Below are positions 9,204 to 17,152 of a stretch of DNA of 64,000 bases, piece after piece. The translations under genes and the position numbers were made by a program. Position 1 is the stretch's first letter, and the number at the start of each line of letters is the position of its first letter. This stretch comes from Chryseobacterium sp. (GTDB lineage Bacteria; Bacteroidota; Bacteroidia; Flavobacteriales; Weeksellaceae). The stretch lies in contig JAITUA010000005.1 of assembly GCA_031286615.1 (NCBI GenBank), positions 1 through 64,000 on the forward strand. Direction: 5' to 3'. The notes beneath the pieces were generated by a model. That model was not told where the DNA came from. It saw only the letters and a program-made list of their open reading frames with translations, and did not search any database.

Positions 9204-9761
9204 ATGGAACCTACATTTTTTCCGACAAAAGAAGCATTCAGAAAATGGCTTGAGAAGCACCATGAAGGTGAGAAAGAACTTTTAACGGGATTCTACAAAA
9301 CCGGAAGTGGAAAACCTTCTATGAGCTGGTCTGAATCTGTAGATCAGGCTTTATGTTTTGGCTGGATAGACGGCGTGAGAAAATCAATAGATCACGAAAG
9401 TTATTCTATACGTTTTACTCCTAGAAAATCGTCTAGTATCTGGAGCAACATCAATATAAAGAAAGTTGAAGAGCTCACCAAAGCAGGACTGATGACTCCT
9501 GCAGGGCAAAAGGCATTTAACCTCAGAAAAGAGAACAAATCAGGAATTTATTCCCATGAAAAAGCAGAAGTTGCTCTTGATCCTGTTTATAAAAAACAGT
9601 TTACAGATCATCAGGCTGCGTGGGATTTTTTTGAAAGTCAGGCTCCTTCCTATAAAAAGGTAATCATACACTGGATTATGAGTGCCAAACAGGAAAAGAC
9701 AAGACTTTCACGGCTTGAAAAAGCTATTGATACAAGTAAACAATCAAAAAGATTAGAATAA
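9204..9761 (+). CDS. YdeI/OmpD-associated family protein
   Basis: The 185-residue protein matches the YdeI-like family: the N-terminal F..FRKWLEKHHEGEKELLTGFYK segment, the conserved SWSESVDQALCFGWIDGVRKSID core, and RFTPRKSSSIWSNINIKKVEEL. A C-terminal lysine-rich region follows. Members are cytosolic and sometimes annotated as bacteriocin-protection or OmpD-associated, but the molecular function is unknown. The Imm22-like gene follows after 10 nt, so the two may be co-transcribed. Confidence 0.82.
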   Translation: MEPTFFPTKEAFRKWLEKHHEGEKELLTGFYKTGSGKPSMSWSESVDQALCFGWIDGVRKSIDHESYSIRFTPRKSSSIWSNINIKKVEELTKAGLMTPAGQKAFNLRKENKSGIYSHEKAEVALDPVYKKQFTDHQAAWDFFESQAPSYKKVIIHWIMSAKQEKTRLSRLEKAIDTSKQSKRLE

Positions 9762-9771
9762 AAAGATTATT

Positions 9772-10170
9772 ATGGATAAAGAAATTTCACACTTCTGGTT
9801 AGGATATTTCAAGAATGAAGAAGATTTTTATAGTTTCGTAGAAGAGGATGAAAATTATTATATAGATGAAGAAACTGATGATCAGTACGTCTCAAAATTC
9901 GCAGAATCACAGAACATCAAATGGTTTGATGATGACTTTATAGAGTATGGTTTTGAAGATGAAAGGCTTAGTCTTTATGACAAGTTTGCAGAATATTCTT
10001 ATGCTGACCAGTGGCTTCCCATCCTGGAAAACAAACTGAATGAGCTAAGTCTGGATACTCCTGTGAATGCTATCATCTTTGCAACAAGATTTGCAATTCC
10101 TAATCCTGTTTCTGTAGAAAATGATGATTTTTCGCTACATTATGTGGGCGAAATAGAATATGATATTTAA
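9772..10170 (+). CDS. Imm22-like immunity family protein
   Basis: This acidic 132-residue protein begins ISHFWLGYFKNEEDFYSFVEED and contains SKFAESQNIKWFDDDFIEYGFE, which resembles the Imm22 (DUF4284) pattern of WLG at the start and a D-D-F-I-E core. Imm22 proteins are predicted antidotes in polymorphic-toxin systems. No toxin gene is adjacent, so it may be an orphan immunity gene or have another role. It follows the YdeI-like gene by 10 nt and is followed by a terminator. The assignment rests on motif recall only. Confidence 0.6.
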   Translation: MDKEISHFWLGYFKNEEDFYSFVEEDENYYIDEETDDQYVSKFAESQNIKWFDDDFIEYGFEDERLSLYDKFAEYSYADQWLPILENKLNELSLDTPVNAIIFATRFAIPNPVSVENDDFSLHYVGEIEYDI

Positions 10171-10196
10171 AACTGGGATTTTTCCCATTTATAACA

Positions 10197-10228
10197 AGTG
10201 ACTTCATTTAGGTATGGAGTCACTTTTT
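10197..10228 (+). terminator. Intrinsic terminator after the Imm22-like gene
   Basis: AGTGACT (10197-10203) pairs with AGTCACT (10218-10224), followed by a T run. A smaller TGGGA/TCCCA hairpin lies just upstream near 10174-10187. Confidence 0.75.
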
Positions 10229-10262
10229 GTTAATAAAAGAAATAGAAGTAATTTAGCCTTTG

Positions 10263-10997
10263 ATGAATTTATATTCTACCTTACAAATCGGAGATTATCA
10301 CATTAATCACTGTGAAGACTATTTACTTATTAAAAAGATTGATTCCGATAAAATTGTATGTGCTGTAATGGACGGATGCTCTACAGCAATGGAAAGTCAT
10401 TTTGCCTCAGCTCTTTTTGGAAAGCTTTTACGTAAAGTTATCATTGAAACAGGTTATAAATCTTTATACGAAAAAGATATTCAACGCAGCTTAGACGAAG
10501 ATCTCAAAGAAATAGTTGAAGGCTTATTCCAAGAACTTGTATTTATTAAAAATCATATGATGCTGGATGAAAAAGAGTTGTTAACCACTCTTAGCATCTT
10601 GATTTATGACAAAATTAAGGACCAAGGAATTATCTTAACCATTGGTGACGGTGTTGTTTGTATCAATGGAAAGATCACGGAATTTGATCGTGATAATAAA
10701 CCAGATTACTTTGCCTATCATCTTCATGAAAATTTTGAAGACTGGTATTCTGCTCAATCTCAGAAAATATTTTTTAACGATTTGAATGATATTTCCATAG
10801 CGACTGATGGTATTCTGAGCTTTTCAAAAATTAAAAAAACAGATTCTGATGAAATGGTCAATTGTATAGAATATTTGATGATTGACCGTCAAAATAGTGA
10901 TACTCAAGAAATGCTTAACAGAAAACTTAAGCTGCTGGAACATCAGTATGGAGTAAAACCTACAGATGATCTGGCAATAATAAGAATGATAAAATAA
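10263..10997 (+). CDS. PP2C-like serine/threonine phosphatase domain protein
   Basis: From the ATG at 10263 (a TTG precedes it) the protein has 244 residues. Metal-binding aspartate motifs of the PP2C fold are in order: E-D in the HCEDYLLIKK segment, AVMDGCST, TIGDGVV, ISIATDGILSF and PTDDLAIIRMIK. It is a minimal catalytic domain without a sensor or membrane part, as in stand-alone PP2C_2 phosphatases. No partner kinase is nearby. The T6SS island starts about 4 kb away, and PP2C phosphatases regulate some T6SSs, but distance makes that link weak. Confidence 0.75.
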   Translation: MNLYSTLQIGDYHINHCEDYLLIKKIDSDKIVCAVMDGCSTAMESHFASALFGKLLRKVIIETGYKSLYEKDIQRSLDEDLKEIVEGLFQELVFIKNHMMLDEKELLTTLSILIYDKIKDQGIILTIGDGVVCINGKITEFDRDNKPDYFAYHLHENFEDWYSAQSQKIFFNDLNDISIATDGILSFSKIKKTDSDEMVNCIEYLMIDRQNSDTQEMLNRKLKLLEHQYGVKPTDDLAIIRMIK

Positions 10998-11032
10998 AAA
11001 TATTCTTCCAATTCTTTTACATTAAAAAAACA

Positions 11033-11062
11033 AAAACTTCCACCCAAAAGACGGAAGTTTTT
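11033..11062. terminator. Bidirectional intrinsic terminator
   Basis: AAAACTTCC pairs with GGAAGTTTT around a short loop, with A and T runs on either side. It separates the convergent PP2C-like gene and polA. Confidence 0.85.
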
Positions 11063-11089
11063 TATTTAAGGTATGATTTTCAGTATTGA

Positions 11090-13924
11090 TTAATGAGCTT
11101 CCAGCCAGTTGTCTCCTACTCCAATCTCTACTAACAACGGAACCTGTGTTTTTAAAGCATTTTCCATTTCAGTTTTGATTAATTTTGAAGCGGCTTCAAT
11201 CTCATCAGCAGGAGATTCGAATATCAATTCGTCATGTACCTGAAGCAGCATTTTTGTTTTTAACTGTTGTTCTTCAAGTTCCCTGTCTATTTTGATCATG
11301 GCAAGTTTTACAACATCTGCAGCACTTCCCTGAACCGGCGCATTTACTGCATTTCTTTCTGCATGACCTCTTACCACAAAATTGTTGGAATTGATATCTT
11401 TCAAATGACGTTTTCTTCCTAATATAGTTTCTACAAAACCTAGCTGACGTGCTTTATTCACCTGCTCTGCCATGTATTCCTTCAGTTTTGGATAGGTTTC
11501 AAAATATGCTTCGATCATCTGTTTGGCTTCTGTACGGGACAATCCGGTCTGTTCTGCCAATGCAAAAGCTCCCTGTCCGTAGATAATACCAAAGTTTACA
11601 GTCTTTGCCTGGCTTCTCTGGGTCTTGGAAACTTCTTCCAAAGGAATTTTAAAGAGTTTTGCTGCTGTGGAAGCGTGAATATCTTCTCCGTCCTGGAACG
11701 CTTTGATCATATTATCCTCTCCTGAAATTTCAGCAATTAAACGAAGTTCAATCTGTGAATAATCGGCGGAAATAATCTTTTTTCCTTCTCCGGAAACAAA
11801 GGCTCCACGAATCTGCTGTCCTCTTAAAGTTCGGATCGGGATATTCTGCAGGTTCGGATTTACACTCGCAAGACGTCCTGTAGCGGCTGTAGTCTGTGAG
11901 AAATTGGTGTGTACTCTATTATCTTCTTTATCAATCTGTGATGGCAGGGCATCTACATAAGTTGATTTTAATTTCTGATAGGTTCTGTATTCCAGAATAT
12001 GCTTGATGATCTCATGTTTTGAACTTAATTTCTGAAGAACATCTTCTGAGGTTGCATATTGCCCTGTCTTTGTTTTTTTGGCTTTCGGATCCAGCTGCAT
12101 TTTTTCAAACAGGATTTCTCCCAGCTGTTTTGGTGAATTCATATTGAATTCTTCTCCGGAAAGTTCAAAAATTGTGGTTTCTAATTGCTTCAGGTCATTT
12201 TCAAGGTCTACACTTTCCTGTGCCAGCCACTTTTCATCCAGGGAAATACCTGCCAGTTCCATTTTTGCCAGAACTTCCATCAAAGGCATTTCAATATTAT
12301 AGAAAAGCTCTTCCAGATTTTCTTTTTTCAGTTGTGGTGCAAAAAGCTCATACAATTGGAAAGTAATGTCTGCATCTTCTGCTGCATAATCTGTCTGTGT
12401 TCTCAGATCTGCATCTCTGAAGCTGCCTTGTTTCTTACCTTTTTTTCCAATAATGGTTTCTATGGATACCGGTTTATAGTTCAGGTATACTTCTGAAAGG
12501 TAATCCATACCGTGTCTTCCGTCCGGATTCAACAGGTAGTGGGCAATCATTGTATCAAACATCGCCCCTTTAACGGTGATGTCGTATTGTTTTAAAACTT
12601 TATAATCATATTTCAGATTGTGAGCAATTTTCAGCAGGTCTTCTTTTTCAAAAAACGGTCTGAAAATCTCTAACGTCTGCAACACTTCAGCTCTGTCTTC
12701 AGAAAGCGGAATATAATAGGCAAGTCCTTTTTTATAAGAAAAACTCATTCCCACCAATTCTGCTTCCAGTTCGTTTAATGATGTGGTTTCCGTATCAAAG
12801 CAAACAACCTTTTGTTTTAACAGGTTGTCGACCAGTTTTTTCTGTGCTTTTGGATTATCAATAAACTGATAGAGATGATCGTTCTGCTCAATGGTCGATT
12901 TTGTAGAAGTAGCCTGTTCCAGCTCTTCAAAATTGGCAAAAAGATCAAGCTGCATCACCTGTCCTTTTATTTCTGTACCGGCCGGAGTCTGCTTCACTTC
13001 CACCTCACTCACCACCACTGTTTCTGTTGGAGCAGGAGCAAAAGCTCTGTAAAGATTTTCGTAAAGTCTCCTGAATTCTATTTCATCAAAGACTTCTTTT
13101 ACTTTTTCAAAATCCGGAGTTTCCAGATCATACTGTTCCTGATGAAATTCTACAGGGGTATCACAGATAATGGTTGCTAATTTTTTAGATAAAATACCAC
13201 GTTCTGCGGAAGCTTCCACTTTCTCCTTCAGTTTTCCTTTCAGCTTATCGGTATTGGCTAGTAAAGTTTCGATATTTCCAAATTCTTTCAGAAACTTCAT
13301 CGCAGTTTTTTCTCCCACACCTTCCAGCCCGGGAATATTATCTACCGCATCTCCCATCATAGCAAGGAAATCAATTACCTGTTTAGGGTCTTCAATCTCA
13401 TATTTTGCCTTTACTTCTTCCACTCCGAGAATTTCTATATCACCACCTTTTAAGCCTGGTTTATAAATTTTAATTTTATCTGTAACCAACTGTGCAAAAT
13501 CCTTATCCGGTGTTACCATGAAAGTGGTATAGCCTTCTTTTTCTGCTTTGCATGCAATGGTACCTATTACATCATCAGCTTCATATCCTTCAATTCCAAG
13601 GCGTGGAATATGCATGGCTTCAAGAATTCTGTGGATGTATGGAACAGCAATTTTAATCGCTTCAGGAGTTTCGCTTCTGTTGGCTTTGTAATCCGAATAG
13701 TCATCAGTTCTTACACTAGCCTGTCCTACGTCAAAAACTACTGCCAGGTGGGTAGGTTTTTCTCTTCTGATCAATTCGATCAAAGAATTGGTAAAACCAA
13801 AGATCGCAGAAGTATCCAGCCCTTTACTGGTAAGTCTTGGATTCCTGATTAATGCGTAATATCCTCTGAAAATCATCGCATACGCATCGATGAGAAACAG
13901 CCTTTTATCTTGTGTTGCGTCCAT
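11090..13924 (-). CDS. polA: DNA polymerase I
   Basis: The 944-residue protein has all three PolI domains. The N-terminal 5'-3' nuclease (residues 1-290) starts RLFLIDAYAMIFRGYYAL and includes EGYEADDVIGT. The 3'-5' exonuclease contains VCFDTETTSL, keeping the D-E metal ligands, so proofreading is probably active. The C-terminal polymerase has motif A DYSQIELRLIAEISG, motif B KTVNFGIIYGQGA and motif C QVHDELIFE. The start is the ATG at 13924; the frame extends six codons to a TTG, which is less likely. The enzyme fills repair gaps and removes Okazaki primers. Confidence 0.97.
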   Translation of the reverse strand: MDATQDKRLFLIDAYAMIFRGYYALIRNPRLTSKGLDTSAIFGFTNSLIELIRREKPTHLAVVFDVGQASVRTDDYSDYKANRSETPEAIKIAVPYIHRILEAMHIPRLGIEGYEADDVIGTIACKAEKEGYTTFMVTPDKDFAQLVTDKIKIYKPGLKGGDIEILGVEEVKAKYEIEDPKQVIDFLAMMGDAVDNIPGLEGVGEKTAMKFLKEFGNIETLLANTDKLKGKLKEKVEASAERGILSKKLATIICDTPVEFHQEQYDLETPDFEKVKEVFDEIEFRRLYENLYRAFAPAPTETVVVSEVEVKQTPAGTEIKGQVMQLDLFANFEELEQATSTKSTIEQNDHLYQFIDNPKAQKKLVDNLLKQKVVCFDTETTSLNELEAELVGMSFSYKKGLAYYIPLSEDRAEVLQTLEIFRPFFEKEDLLKIAHNLKYDYKVLKQYDITVKGAMFDTMIAHYLLNPDGRHGMDYLSEVYLNYKPVSIETIIGKKGKKQGSFRDADLRTQTDYAAEDADITFQLYELFAPQLKKENLEELFYNIEMPLMEVLAKMELAGISLDEKWLAQESVDLENDLKQLETTIFELSGEEFNMNSPKQLGEILFEKMQLDPKAKKTKTGQYATSEDVLQKLSSKHEIIKHILEYRTYQKLKSTYVDALPSQIDKEDNRVHTNFSQTTAATGRLASVNPNLQNIPIRTLRGQQIRGAFVSGEGKKIISADYSQIELRLIAEISGEDNMIKAFQDGEDIHASTAAKLFKIPLEEVSKTQRSQAKTVNFGIIYGQGAFALAEQTGLSRTEAKQMIEAYFETYPKLKEYMAEQVNKARQLGFVETILGRKRHLKDINSNNFVVRGHAERNAVNAPVQGSAADVVKLAMIKIDRELEEQQLKTKMLLQVHDELIFESPADEIEAASKLIKTEMENALKTQVPLLVEIGVGDNWLEAH

Positions 13925-14071
13925 ATTTTGAATAATGAACAAATATATGAAAATAGGAGTAAAAGTTGGTAGTTCGGGGAAGGGATTCGGGGTTTCAAAT
14001 GATGAATAATGAATGATCCATTCGCTTTACTTGTCAATTTTATGCAGCAGTAATCATTCACTATTTATTTT

Positions 14072-14503
14072 CTAGCAGTCATGGTTCTCGTAGCTAACCT
14101 GTTCCATTTTGCTTCTGTAAACCTCCATTTCTTTGCTGCTTATGGTTACTTTTTTTAATTGTACGGGAAGCTGTCTTTTGCCATCAGGACTTATCCAGAT
14201 TCCATTCATCACATCACCTTCTTTTTTTATAATCATTAATCCGGTAAAGTGTTCTTCTACCATTGAGAATTGTTTTTGAGCTCCTTCGGTGACATTGAGT
14301 TCAAGCCAATTGCTCACTTTTTCATATTTGTACATTGCATTATAATAAACACCACTTCCACAATCACTGTCTACAGACTGGAAGAATAATGTGACTGGCA
14401 TTTTCCCGTTAATGGTCCCATTATATAAAGTGGAACTGCTCTGCGCCTGCAGGGAAATAAAAGACATAGTAAAAGCAAGAATAAACAGAATTTTTCTGAA
14501 CAT
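14072..14503 (-). CDS. Small secreted protein of unknown function
   Basis: The 143-residue product has a signal peptide (FILAFTMSFISLQAQ, cleavage near residue 20) and no lipobox. The mature part is beta-rich with NGTINGKMPVTLFFQ and GIWISPDGKRQLPVQLKKV, and two cysteines (DCGSGVYY and the C-terminal DC). I do not recognise the family. It lies 89 nt downstream of hcp1 on the same strand, beyond a hairpin, at the edge of the T6SS island. It may be a periplasmic factor linked to T6SS, such as an immunity protein, but nothing in the sequence proves that. Confidence 0.6.
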   Translation of the reverse strand: MFRKILFILAFTMSFISLQAQSSSTLYNGTINGKMPVTLFFQSVDSDCGSGVYYNAMYKYEKVSNWLELNVTEGAQKQFSMVEEHFTGLMIIKKEGDVMNGIWISPDGKRQLPVQLKKVTISSKEMEVYRSKMEQVSYENHDC

Positions 14504-14543
14504 TTTTGTTGTATAAATAGTTATTAATTATGGATAAAAAACA

Positions 14544-14570
14544 GAACAGCATACCAATGGCATACTGTTC
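14544..14570 (-). terminator. Imperfect terminator hairpin after hcp1
   Basis: GAACAG (14544-14549) pairs with CTGTTC (14565-14570) over a partly mismatched inner stem. A T-rich stretch follows on the minus strand (A run at 14536-14541 on plus). Confidence 0.55.
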
Positions 14571-14592
14571 CTTTTTTTTAAATTGTATTGGA

Positions 14593-15006
14593 TTATTTAC
14601 CTGTAGAAGGCCATAGTCCAGCGTACTGAGAAGTACCGTAGTCAATAGTTTCAGCACTGATTACGAAGCTGATCAGCATACTGTTGCTGTCTACTGCGTC
14701 AAAGTCAACTTCGTGCTGGATTACATATCCGTTCTCCCATTTCAAAGTAATTAATGTTCCTTCTTCGTGAGATTTGTTGAAAGTGATTTCTCCTACTGTT
14801 GGTTTGTATTTACCGTTTAACAAACTTTCAAGGATGTCTGACTTTTCAGTAGCTTCTACTGTAACTTTGATCAATGCGTTAGAAGGATCTGATGCTACAC
14901 GTCCTGATACGTCTGTAGATCTTGATACACTGTAGTTCATTTTTAACAGTTTCTGTCCTTCACCGTTGTTGAATTTTAAGATTCCTCTTGAATTTCTTTC
15001 TGCCAT
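14593..15006 (-). CDS. tssD: T6SS tube protein Hcp (TssD), copy 1
   Basis: The 137-residue protein starts MAERNSRGILKFNNGEGQ and ends in IDYGTSQYAGLWPSTGK. This is the short Hcp form of Bacteroidota subtype iii T6SS; hexameric rings stack to form the expelled inner tube. It is nearly identical to copies 2 and 3 (differences include Lys at TLKWENG and Val at DAVDSN). It has its own candidate promoter and operator array, and a hairpin follows it, so it is probably expressed as a single gene. Confidence 0.9.
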   Translation of the reverse strand: MAERNSRGILKFNNGEGQKLLKMNYSVSRSTDVSGRVASDPSNALIKVTVEATEKSDILESLLNGKYKPTVGEITFNKSHEEGTLITLKWENGYVIQHEVDFDAVDSNSMLISFVISAETIDYGTSQYAGLWPSTGK

Positions 15007-15057
15007 GATTGTAAATTTTAATCGTTAGTAATAAATTGTTATTCAATAATTATATAA

Positions 15058-15172
15058 CAAAGATAGCTCCCTGGGTTTTGAAAAAAAAGCATTTGAACAG
15101 AAATATGAAAAAGTGTAGTAATTATACGATTTGGTGTCGTAGTTCTACGATTTCATGTCGTAATTCTACGAC
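15058..15172 (-). promoter_or_regulatory. hcp1 promoter and triple 21-bp operator array
   Basis: On the minus strand the -7 box TATCTTTG lies at 15065-15058, about 52 bp before the ATG. Starting exactly 50 bp further upstream are three units in tandem, at 15115, 15136 and 15157, with a strict 21-bp period. Units two and three are GTCGTA-GTTC-TACGAT and GTCGTA-ATTC-TACGAC; the first is weaker (GTAGTA-ATTA-TACGA). Copies 2 and 3 have the same arrangement with two units. Phased binding sites for an activator are the simplest reading. Confidence 0.7.
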
Positions 15173-15398
15173 AAAAGACTTAAAATAAAGCATAACCTAT
15201 TATAAATAAATATATTAAACATTATCAGAAAATAAGAAAATCCTTCTTAATATTACACTAATAAGAGAAATAATGCGTTAAAAAAGCAACTTTATAGTAA
15301 TCAAAAACTATCTAACTATTCACTATAGACATGTACAGGTTGAGACTTAAATATTTATTTCGTGATGTTTTTATAACATTATGATCTTATATAAAAAA

Positions 15399-15434
15399 AC
15401 AGAACAGTAAACTCGGGTGAGTAAACTGTTCTGT
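15399..15434 (-). terminator. Intrinsic terminator after hcp2
   Basis: ACAGAACAGT pairs perfectly with ACTGTTCTGT, with a further ACTC/GAGT inner pairing. A run of seven A on the plus strand (15393-15399) gives the minus-strand T tract. Confidence 0.85.
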
Positions 15435-15468
15435 ACCAATTTTATTTTTACTAAGATGATGAATAGGC

Positions 15469-15882
15469 TTAATTACCTGCTGAAGGCCATAGCCCAGCGT
15501 ACTGAGAAGTACCGTAATCAATGGTTTCAGCGCTTATTACAAAGCTGATCAGCATACTGTTGCTGTCGATTGCATCGAAGTCTACTTCGTGCTGAATTAC
15601 GTATCCGTTTTCCCAGTTCAAAGTAATTAATGTTCCTTCTTCGTGAGATTTGTTGAATGTAATTTCTCCTTTTGTTGGCTTGTATTTACCGTTTAACAAG
15701 CTTTCAAGGATGTCAGATTTTTCAGTAGCTTCTACTGTTACTTTGATCAATGCGTTAGAAGGATCTGATGCTACACGTCCTGAAACGTCTGTAGATCTGG
15801 ATACACTGTAATTCATTTTTAACAGCTTCTGTCCTTCTCCTCCGTTGAATTTTAAGATTCCTCTTGAATTTCTTTCTGCCAT
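15469..15882 (-). CDS. tssD: T6SS tube protein Hcp (TssD), copy 2
   Basis: This 137-residue paralogue of the other two Hcp proteins differs at a few sites (FNGGEG, KPTKGEITF, TLNWENG, DAIDSN, C-terminal WPSAGN). The near identity at both protein and DNA level suggests recent duplication or gene conversion. It has its own operator array and terminator. The differing surface residues could tune cargo binding inside the ring, but that is inference. Confidence 0.9.
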   Translation of the reverse strand: MAERNSRGILKFNGGEGQKLLKMNYSVSRSTDVSGRVASDPSNALIKVTVEATEKSDILESLLNGKYKPTKGEITFNKSHEEGTLITLNWENGYVIQHEVDFDAIDSNSMLISFVISAETIDYGTSQYAGLWPSAGN

Positions 15883-15930
15883 GATTGTAAATTTTGATCG
15901 TTAATATTTTGTGATTCGGTGATTGTTTAG

Positions 15931-16024
15931 CAAAGATAGAGGCTCTTTACAGCTAAAAAAAACTTTTCAATATAAATCTGAAAATTTGTAGTAGTTCTAC
16001 GATTTCTTGTCGTAATTCTACGAC
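15931..16024 (-). promoter_or_regulatory. hcp2 promoter and double 21-bp operator array
   Basis: The -7 box TATCTTTG is at 15938-15931 on the minus strand. Two operator units start at 15988 (GTAGTA-GTTC-TACGA) and 16009 (GTCGTA-ATTC-TACGAC), 21 bp apart. The first begins exactly 50 bp beyond the -7 box, the same spacing as at hcp1 and hcp3. Confidence 0.7.
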
Positions 16025-16174
16025 AATGGATTTAACAAACCCATTCAAACCAGTACCAGAAAAGGATTTCAACTTATTGAAAAACAACAATAAAAATTTA
16101 CCACTTAAGTGAGAAATATTAAGATTCCTTTAATATAATGTTGGCCTTTTTTTAACAGATCAGTTATTATAATA

Positions 16175-16209
16175 AAAAAAGCAACCAACTGAACATTGAT
16201 TGCTTTTTT
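16175..16209. terminator. Intrinsic terminator after the lytic transglycosylase
   Basis: AAAAAAGCAA pairs with TTGCTTTTTT around a short loop. The rest of the 345-bp gap between hcp2 and this gene holds only the hcp2 operator array. Confidence 0.75.
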
Positions 16210-16227
16210 ATTTGTATTTGAGATTAT

Positions 16228-17094
16228 TTACTGTTGGGTACTTGCTCCTTCTTTGATGGAACGAACCAGTATTTTATTTTTTCTTAGTAGAAAATCCGGC
16301 ATCAGGTCTACCGGAAGATAGAAAGGGCTTTCTCCTTTTTTCTGCAGTTCTTCTACGATACCGGGATTCCAGGTGAGGATTTTATCCATGTCTACATTAA
16401 GTTCATCAGCGACAACTTTCAGATTGAATCCGGCATTGATTTCTGTTTCTGAAAGCGAAGCAGTCATCACTCTTCTGTTTCCGTCCTCAAAGAAAATCTT
16501 GTTGATCCTGGAAGAATTGTAGTTGCTTAAAACGCTCTGAAGTTCTCCGGTAGCATAACATGCGTTGAGATATTTCTTCACATGATTAATGGTTTCTCCG
16601 GGAAGGTATTTAGAGAATTCGTGATATTGAGAGGAACCTGCTGCTTCCATTGCTTTGGCAATATTTCCTTCACCGCAGTTATAGGCTGCTACAACGGTCA
16701 CCCAATTGTTATATTTTTTATAAAGGTTTGCTAATGAGATAACCGCTGTTTTTGTACTTTTATAAACGTCGGTACGGTTTTGTTCCGTAAGTCCGTATTG
16801 GTTGGCATGTGCAGTCATCAGCTGCCATATGCCTACTGCTCCGGCTCCGGAAGTAATATTTCTGTCGAAATGGGATTCTATCAGGGCCAGGTTTCTCAAA
16901 TGCTTGGGAAGACCTTTCTGAAGGAGTAACTGTTCAATAAATTCTACAAGATCTTTATTGGCATTAATGATACCTTTATATTTTCTCACACTGCTTTCTG
17001 AGGTATCTGTAGCAGCAAGAAACTGTCCGTTTACACTGATAACAGTTCCTAATAATAGTAAGCCTGTAAAAATATTTCTGACAATGGTTTTCAT
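16228..17094 (-). CDS. Periplasmic lytic transglycosylase (SLT/GH23, MltD-like)
   Basis: The 288-residue protein has an N-terminal signal sequence (GLLLLGTVISVNGQ) and a GH23 SLT domain at roughly residues 55-185. Catalytic Glu is in LALIESHFDRN, followed by the GAVGIWQLM and VVAAYNCGEGN motifs. The C-terminal 80 residues include a LysM-like stretch (NAGFNLKVVADELNVDMDKILTWNP). It cuts glycan strands to anhydro-muropeptides. Its position between clpV and hcp2 suggests it opens peptidoglycan for the T6SS envelope complex, as dedicated transglycosylases do for other secretion systems. A hairpin separates it from clpV. Confidence 0.82.
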   Translation of the reverse strand: MKTIVRNIFTGLLLLGTVISVNGQFLAATDTSESSVRKYKGIINANKDLVEFIEQLLLQKGLPKHLRNLALIESHFDRNITSGAGAVGIWQLMTAHANQYGLTEQNRTDVYKSTKTAVISLANLYKKYNNWVTVVAAYNCGEGNIAKAMEAAGSSQYHEFSKYLPGETINHVKKYLNACYATGELQSVLSNYNSSRINKIFFEDGNRRVMTASLSETEINAGFNLKVVADELNVDMDKILTWNPGIVEELQKKGESPFYLPVDLMPDFLLRKNKILVRSIKEGASTQQ

Positions 17095-17109
17095 TTTTTT
17101 TGTATTTAT

Positions 17110-17147
17110 AAGCGGAAAGGCAAATGTATTTTTTTGCCTTTCCGCTT
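17110..17147 (-). terminator. Strong hairpin between clpV and the lytic transglycosylase
   Basis: AAGCGGAAAGGCAAA and TTTGCCTTTCCGCTT form a 15-bp stem. There is no good T tract on the minus strand, so it may only partly terminate, or may stabilise the clpV mRNA end. Confidence 0.6.
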
Positions 17148-17152
17148 CCTAA

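Noticed and set aside
13925-13942. TTG start of polA six codons upstream
   Set aside because: ATG at 13924 is nearer to the conserved N-terminus and the extension is not typical.
15115-15172. CRISPR-like look of the hcp upstream repeats
   Set aside because: Units are 21 bp with no unique spacers, only two or three copies, and a fixed position relative to the promoter; operator sites fit better.
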